The notes under the pieces were generated by a model. It saw only the letters and a program-made list of their open reading frames with translations. It searched no databases and was not told where the DNA came from. Shown in pieces: positions 4,230 to 7,476 of a DNA stretch of 7,476 nucleotides (the first letter of the stretch is position 1; every line of letters starts with the position of its first letter). This DNA is from SICV01 sp964372375 (lineage in GTDB: Archaea > Nanobdellota > Nanobdellia > Pacearchaeales > GW2011-AR1): NCBI GenBank assembly GCA_964372375.1, contig CAYJQF010000024.1:1-7476 (forward strand), written 5' to 3'. Position numbers and translations under genes: made by a program.

Positions 4230-6062
4230 AATAGTCACATGGCTGTCGTCCTCATTGACTGCTGCAAGAATCATGCCGTCACTTTCTATACCGCGAATGG
4301 TTGCGGGAGCGAGATTGGCAACGAAAATTGCTTTCTTACCCTCTAAATGCTTTTTTTCATAATGGTTCTTTAAGCCTGCTACCAGTGTTCTCTTGTCTCC
4401 ATTGCCTAAGTCAACTTCTAACACATAGAGCTTGTCAGCGTTTGAGTGCTCTTTCACTTTCAGAATTTTGCCTACACGCAAGTCGAGCTTGCTAAACACA
4501 TCATAGGAAATTTTTTCACTTGCGTTCATTGCTACTCGCTTGTTAACTGAGGCAGTACTTGCATCAGCATTGTTTGTCATTTTTCCTTCTTTTTTGGTAT
4601 CTTTTTTGACCATCGCTCTCTTCTGGAAGAGGATGGGGGCTTTTTTAACCTTTGTGATTGCTACAGGAGTTTGCAAAGCCTTCCAGGTTAGTTCGAAATG
4701 AAACACATGAGCTATTTTCTCCGCTGTTTCGGGTATGAATGGAGAGAGCAGAATGGTAGCATCTTTAATGCCATTGCAAAGTTGGTAGAGCACCTTTGTA
4801 TCCTTGCTTTCCCATGGCTTTTTGTGCTGCGTGTACTCATTCAGAAGATCAATGAAAGTGAATAGCTCATTTAGGGCTTTATCAAGCTCGAGCTTTTCGA
4901 AATGAGTGGAAACTCGTTTTATTACTGATGAGGAATCTAAGAGCTTTGTTTTTGCTAAACCATGCTGTTCTGCTAATGCGGAGACTCTGCTGACGAGATT
5001 GCCTAGCTTGTCTGCTAGTTCGTTATTGTGTCGCTCTACTAGTGCACGTTCAGAGAAGTCCCCATCTTCACCAAAAGGAATTGCACGAAAGAGGAAGTAG
5101 CGTGCGGCATCAACACCTGCTATCTGAATAAGTTCTGGAATACTAATTAATGCACCCTTGGATTTTGAGATTTTTTCTTTGTCTAAGGTCCACCAGCCAT
5201 GGGCAAATACCTGTTTGGGAGGTTCTATATCTAGGGAAAGGAGCATTGCCGGCCAGATGACTGCATGGAACCAGAGGATGTCTTTGCCGACTAGATGGAC
5301 ATCAGCAGGCCAGTATTTCTTGAATTGTGTGTTGTTTTCCAAGTAGCCTATGCCTGAAAGGTAGTTTGCCAAGGCATCAAACCAGACATAGCACACGTGG
5401 CTTTTATCAAAGGGTAAAGGAATGCCCCAGTCAAATGAGGTCCGGGAGATGGAGAGGTCTTGTAATCCTTCCTTGACACGATTAATGATTTCTTGTTTTC
5501 TTGCAGCAGGCTGGATGAACTCAGGATTCTTTTTGTACCAATCAAGCAGTTTCTTTTGATACTGGGAAAGTCTGAAAAAATACGATGCCTCTTTTAATTT
5601 TTCTATTTTTGTTTTGTGAATAGGACAGCAATTTTCTACGAGTTCTTTTTCTGTATAATAGGCTTCACAAGCGGTGCAATAGAACCCTTCATAATATCCT
5701 TCATAGATGTCTCCTTTTTTATGTATTTCTGACAGCAGGACTTGCACGACCTGCTCATGGTCTTTGTCAGTGGTTCTGATAAATCTGCTGTATTTGATAT
5801 TGAGCGCTTTCCAGGCTTCTTTAAATTCAGGAATGAGGTGATCGACAAACGTTTGTGGTCTTTTTCTTGCTTTTTCTGCTGCACGCTGGATTTTTTTGCC
5901 ATGCTCATCGGTACCGGTAAGGAAAAAAACCTCTTTGCCTAACAGCATATGCCAGCGTGCGAGGATATCTCCTGCTAAGGTCGTGTATGCATGCCCAATA
6001 TGCGGCTTATCATTTGGATAGTAAATGGGTGTGGTAATATAAAATGTTTTTTTTGTTGCCAT
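4185..6062 (-). CDS. metG: Methionyl-tRNA synthetase (bacterial type, with tRNA-binding C-domain)
   Basis: A 625-aa class I synthetase that charges tRNA(Met) with methionine. The Rossmann fold begins 'FYITTPIYYPNDKPHIGHAYTT' region, with the HIGH signature at 21-24. A zinc knuckle in the connective domain uses C129, C132, C146 and H149 (C-x2-C ... C-P-x-H). The KISKS loop is at 297-301. A helical anticodon-binding domain spans about 340-470, then a charged low-complexity linker (about 480-515). An EMAP/Trbp111-like tRNA-binding domain (519-625) ends PDEDIAVGSKVR. The N-terminal signature and single zinc knuckle are those of the bacterial Thermus/Bacillus-like MetRS rather than the usual archaeal form. 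I chose the ATG at 6062, not the one at 6158: homology starts there and a TATA box lies 26 bases upstream. The longer form would add 32 unrelated residues overlapping the eL15 gene. hicBA and a second metG tail follow downstream. Confidence 0.96.
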   Translation of the reverse strand: MATKKTFYITTPIYYPNDKPHIGHAYTTLAGDILARWHMLLGKEVFFLTGTDEHGKKIQRAAEKARKRPQTFVDHLIPEFKEAWKALNIKYSRFIRTTDKDHEQVVQVLLSEIHKKGDIYEGYYEGFYCTACEAYYTEKELVENCCPIHKTKIEKLKEASYFFRLSQYQKKLLDWYKKNPEFIQPAARKQEIINRVKEGLQDLSISRTSFDWGIPLPFDKSHVCYVWFDALANYLSGIGYLENNTQFKKYWPADVHLVGKDILWFHAVIWPAMLLSLDIEPPKQVFAHGWWTLDKEKISKSKGALISIPELIQIAGVDAARYFLFRAIPFGEDGDFSERALVERHNNELADKLGNLVSRVSALAEQHGLAKTKLLDSSSVIKRVSTHFEKLELDKALNELFTFIDLLNEYTQHKKPWESKDTKVLYQLCNGIKDATILLSPFIPETAEKIAHVFHFELTWKALQTPVAITKVKKAPILFQKRAMVKKDTKKEGKMTNNADASTASVNKRVAMNASEKISYDVFSKLDLRVGKILKVKEHSNADKLYVLEVDLGNGDKRTLVAGLKNHYEKKHLEGKKAIFVANLAPATIRGIESDGMILAAVNEDDSHVTILIPDEDIAVGSKVR

Positions 6063-6083
6063 ACGTGCTAGATGAGAGAATGC

Positions 6084-6091
6084 TATAAAAA
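6084..6091 (-). promoter_or_regulatory. TATA box of metG
   Basis: On the minus strand this reads TTTTTATA, preceded by ACAAAGG (BRE-like). It is centred about 26 bases before the metG ATG at 6062, predicting a leaderless mRNA and supporting the shorter start. Confidence 0.7.
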
Positions 6092-6108
6092 CCTTTGTTG
6101 TAAGAAGG

Positions 6109-6116
6109 TTTAAAAA
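6109..6116 (+). promoter_or_regulatory. TATA box of the eL15 gene
   Basis: TTTAAAAA preceded by AGAAGG, centred about 26 bases before the ATG at 6138 (leaderless). The surrounding GGTTTAAAAACC is nearly palindromic. It lies 17 bases from the oppositely oriented metG TATA box, so the two core promoters share a 75-bp divergent gap. Confidence 0.7.
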
Positions 6117-6137
6117 CCATTTTTCGCTTGACTTACA

Positions 6138-6710
6138 ATGGCGCACGGAGTATATCATTATATCGGCGAAGCATGGAAAAAGCCGGGAAGGGAGTTATTG
6201 CAGGGCAGGCTTATTCAGTGGCGCGCAAGCGATGCAGTGACGCAAGTTGCAAAGCCATTGCGTCTTGATAGAGCTAGGGCATTAGGCTATAAAGCTAAAA
6301 AAGGGTTTGTGATTTTAAGAGTAAGAGTACAGCGAGGAGGCAGGCAACGAAGCAGGCACAAACATGGCAGGAAGAGCAGGAAGCAGCATGTCAGGAAAGT
6401 ATTGAAAATGAGCTATCAGTGGGTGGCGGAAATTCGAGCGCAACATCATCATACTAACTTGGAAGTCCTGAATTCATATCCTTTGGCTAAGGATGGCAAA
6501 CATGGCTTCTATGAAGTGATTATGGTTGATCCTCAAAAGCCTGAAATACAGAATGACAGGGATATTAATTGGATTTGCAATCCCAACAATAGGAAGCGGG
6601 CTTTGCGCGGCTTGACTTCAGCTGGCAAGAAGAGCCGGGGATTAAGAAGCAAGAGTCATAATATGAAAGTAAGACCTAGCCAGCGGGCATGGGGAAGAAA
6701 GGGGAAGTAA
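6138..6710 (+). CDS. rpl15e: 50S ribosomal protein L15e (eL15)
   Basis: A 190-aa, strongly basic protein of the large ribosomal subunit found in archaea and eukaryotes but not bacteria. Recognisable family blocks are 'YHYIGEAWKKP' (6-16), 'RLDRARALGYKAKKGFVILRVRVQRGG' positions (42-68), the Arg/His/Lys-rich rRNA-binding segment (69-90), 'NLEVLNSY' (107-114), 'GFYEVIMVDPQKPEIQND' (122-139), 'INWICNP' (143-149) and 'RGLTSAGKKSRGL' (157-169). Length is normal (about 190-200). The ATG at 6138 lies 26 bases after a TATA box and fits the family's N-terminus. It is transcribed away from metG and towards topA, with a 55-base convergent gap to the topA stop. It is one of the clearest marks that the window is archaeal. 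Confidence 0.97.
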   Translation: MAHGVYHYIGEAWKKPGRELLQGRLIQWRASDAVTQVAKPLRLDRARALGYKAKKGFVILRVRVQRGGRQRSRHKHGRKSRKQHVRKVLKMSYQWVAEIRAQHHHTNLEVLNSYPLAKDGKHGFYEVIMVDPQKPEIQNDRDINWICNPNNRKRALRGLTSAGKKSRGLRSKSHNMKVRPSQRAWGRKGK

Positions 6711-6765
6711 TTTATTATCAAGCACCCATACAAATATTAGAAATTCATGTTGTTGTTAAGTATAA

Positions 6766-7476
6766 TTACTCTTCTCTTTGAGCTTTCTTCATCGCCCACT
6801 CTTCTCTCTTCTGCTTTTCAATTGGGCAGTTGGGATTAAAGCAGAATTCCCAGGGGCGCTTTGCTTTTCGTATTGCTAATAGTTTTGGGAAATTATCTGC
6901 AGGGCAGAGTTTATCATCTGCTTTTTTTATGAGAGCGTTGGGAGGAAGGGAGTACGTCTGTTTGCAGTTGGGATAGGCATTACAGGCGACGAAATACCTT
7001 CTTGAACTCCTATTAAACATGATTCTTAGTTTGCCTTGCTTGCATGTTGGGCAGGGCATCAGTTCATTCTGTATGTCCTGCTCTTTTCGCAAATCCTGTA
7101 AGCCTGAAGCAAGCTCCCTGCCAATCTCCTCCTCTTTTGTTTTGAACTCTTTACTAATATCTTCAATAATTTTCTTTGCTTTGTCAATTAGTTCTGCTTC
7201 TTTTTCTTCAAAGCCTTCTTTTGCCTGCTCAATAGTCTCCATCTGTTCTTCTAATTGTCTTGTTAAATTTTCATCAATAATGATAGAGGAGTGTTTTTCT
7301 AAGGCTTCGATGAGTTTCAAGCCAAGAGGAGTGGCCTGAATGCTTTTTCCATCTAAGTATCCTCTTTGGAAGAGCGTTTCTACGATACTACTTCGTGTTG
7401 CCTTTGTTCCTAGATTTTTCTTTTCTAAGATAGTAATGAGAGAGGTAGGAGTATATCTTGCAGGAGGCTGGGTTTG
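6766..7476 (-). CDS. topA: DNA topoisomerase I (type IA), C-terminal part, runs off the right edge
   Basis: The last 236 codons of a type IA topoisomerase, which relaxes supercoils through a tyrosine-linked single-strand break. The frame is open to the window edge; its first visible residues 'QPPARYTPTSLITILEKKNL' and 'GTKATRSSIVETLFQRGYLDGKSIQATPLG' (about 23-52) are the conserved block following the active-site Tyr domain. The catalytic Tyr and Toprim domain lie outside the window. A charged helical linker follows (about 70-138), then a zinc ribbon with C142, C145, C165 and C171. A second ribbon has C191, C212 and C217, but its expected second Cys is replaced (CPAD), so only three are left. 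The layout fits archaeal topA; the visible part cannot fully exclude reverse gyrase. The real start is beyond 7476; the TTG at 7320 is only an internal codon. Confidence 0.93.
   Translation of the reverse strand, partial: QTQPPARYTPTSLITILEKKNLGTKATRSSIVETLFQRGYLDGKSIQATPLGLKLIEALEKHSSIIIDENLTRQLEEQMETIEQAKEGFEEKEAELIDKAKKIIEDISKEFKTKEEEIGRELASGLQDLRKEQDIQNELMPCPTCKQGKLRIMFNRSSRRYFVACNAYPNCKQTYSLPPNALIKKADDKLCPADNFPKLLAIRKAKRPWEFCFNPNCPIEKQKREEWAMKKAQREE

Noticed and set aside
6063..6158. N-terminal extension of MetRS to an upstream ATG at 6158
   Set aside because: The 32 added residues do not resemble MetRS, cross the metG TATA box and overlap the eL15 start; the ATG at 6062 begins the conserved part and fits the promoter distance.
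7318..7320. TTG as the start of a 184-aa zinc-finger protein
   Set aside because: The frame stays open upstream to the window edge and encodes the conserved topoisomerase IA block, so this is an internal Leu codon.

Overview
The window reads as part of an archaeal chromosome. The evidence is a Sec61-beta translocon subunit, an archaeal NAC, the archaeal/eukaryotic ribosomal protein eL15, an archaeal-style type IA topoisomerase tail, and TATA/BRE promoters that mostly sit about 26 bases before the start codon (leaderless mRNAs). Small compact genes, short gaps and the style of the MinD protein suggest a DPANN-type archaeon (Woesearchaeota/Pacearchaeota-like). That lineage call is an inference.

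Left half, plus strand (1-3546): a 56-codon secG (Sec61-beta) gene at 44-214; the NAC gene at 249-578; an unrecognised 139-aa gene whose stop overlaps the start of an M29-family metalloaminopeptidase (611-2229); then an unrecognised, mostly helical 141-aa gene followed closely by a MinD/ParA-type ATPase (2354-3546). Sec61-beta and NAC both act on nascent proteins at the ribosome or membrane.

Middle, minus strand (3660-6062): metG, encoding a full-length MetRS of bacterial type with a fused C-terminal tRNA-binding domain, followed downstream by a hicB-hicA toxin-antitoxin pair. Beyond hicA lies a second, separate copy of the last 14 codons and stop of a metG gene. It matches 13 of 14 residues but only 32 of 45 bases. 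The hicBA cassette is therefore bracketed by two diverged metG 3' ends, and hicA itself ends inside the relic in another frame. This is the most notable feature of the window and points to gene replacement or site-specific insertion at the metG 3' end.

Right part (6063-7476): a 75-bp divergent promoter region separates metG from the eL15 gene on the plus strand. eL15 converges with the C-terminal 236 codons of topA on the minus strand, which runs off the right edge. No tRNA, rRNA, CRISPR array or insertion sequence was seen, and there is no gene-free stretch over 300 bases.
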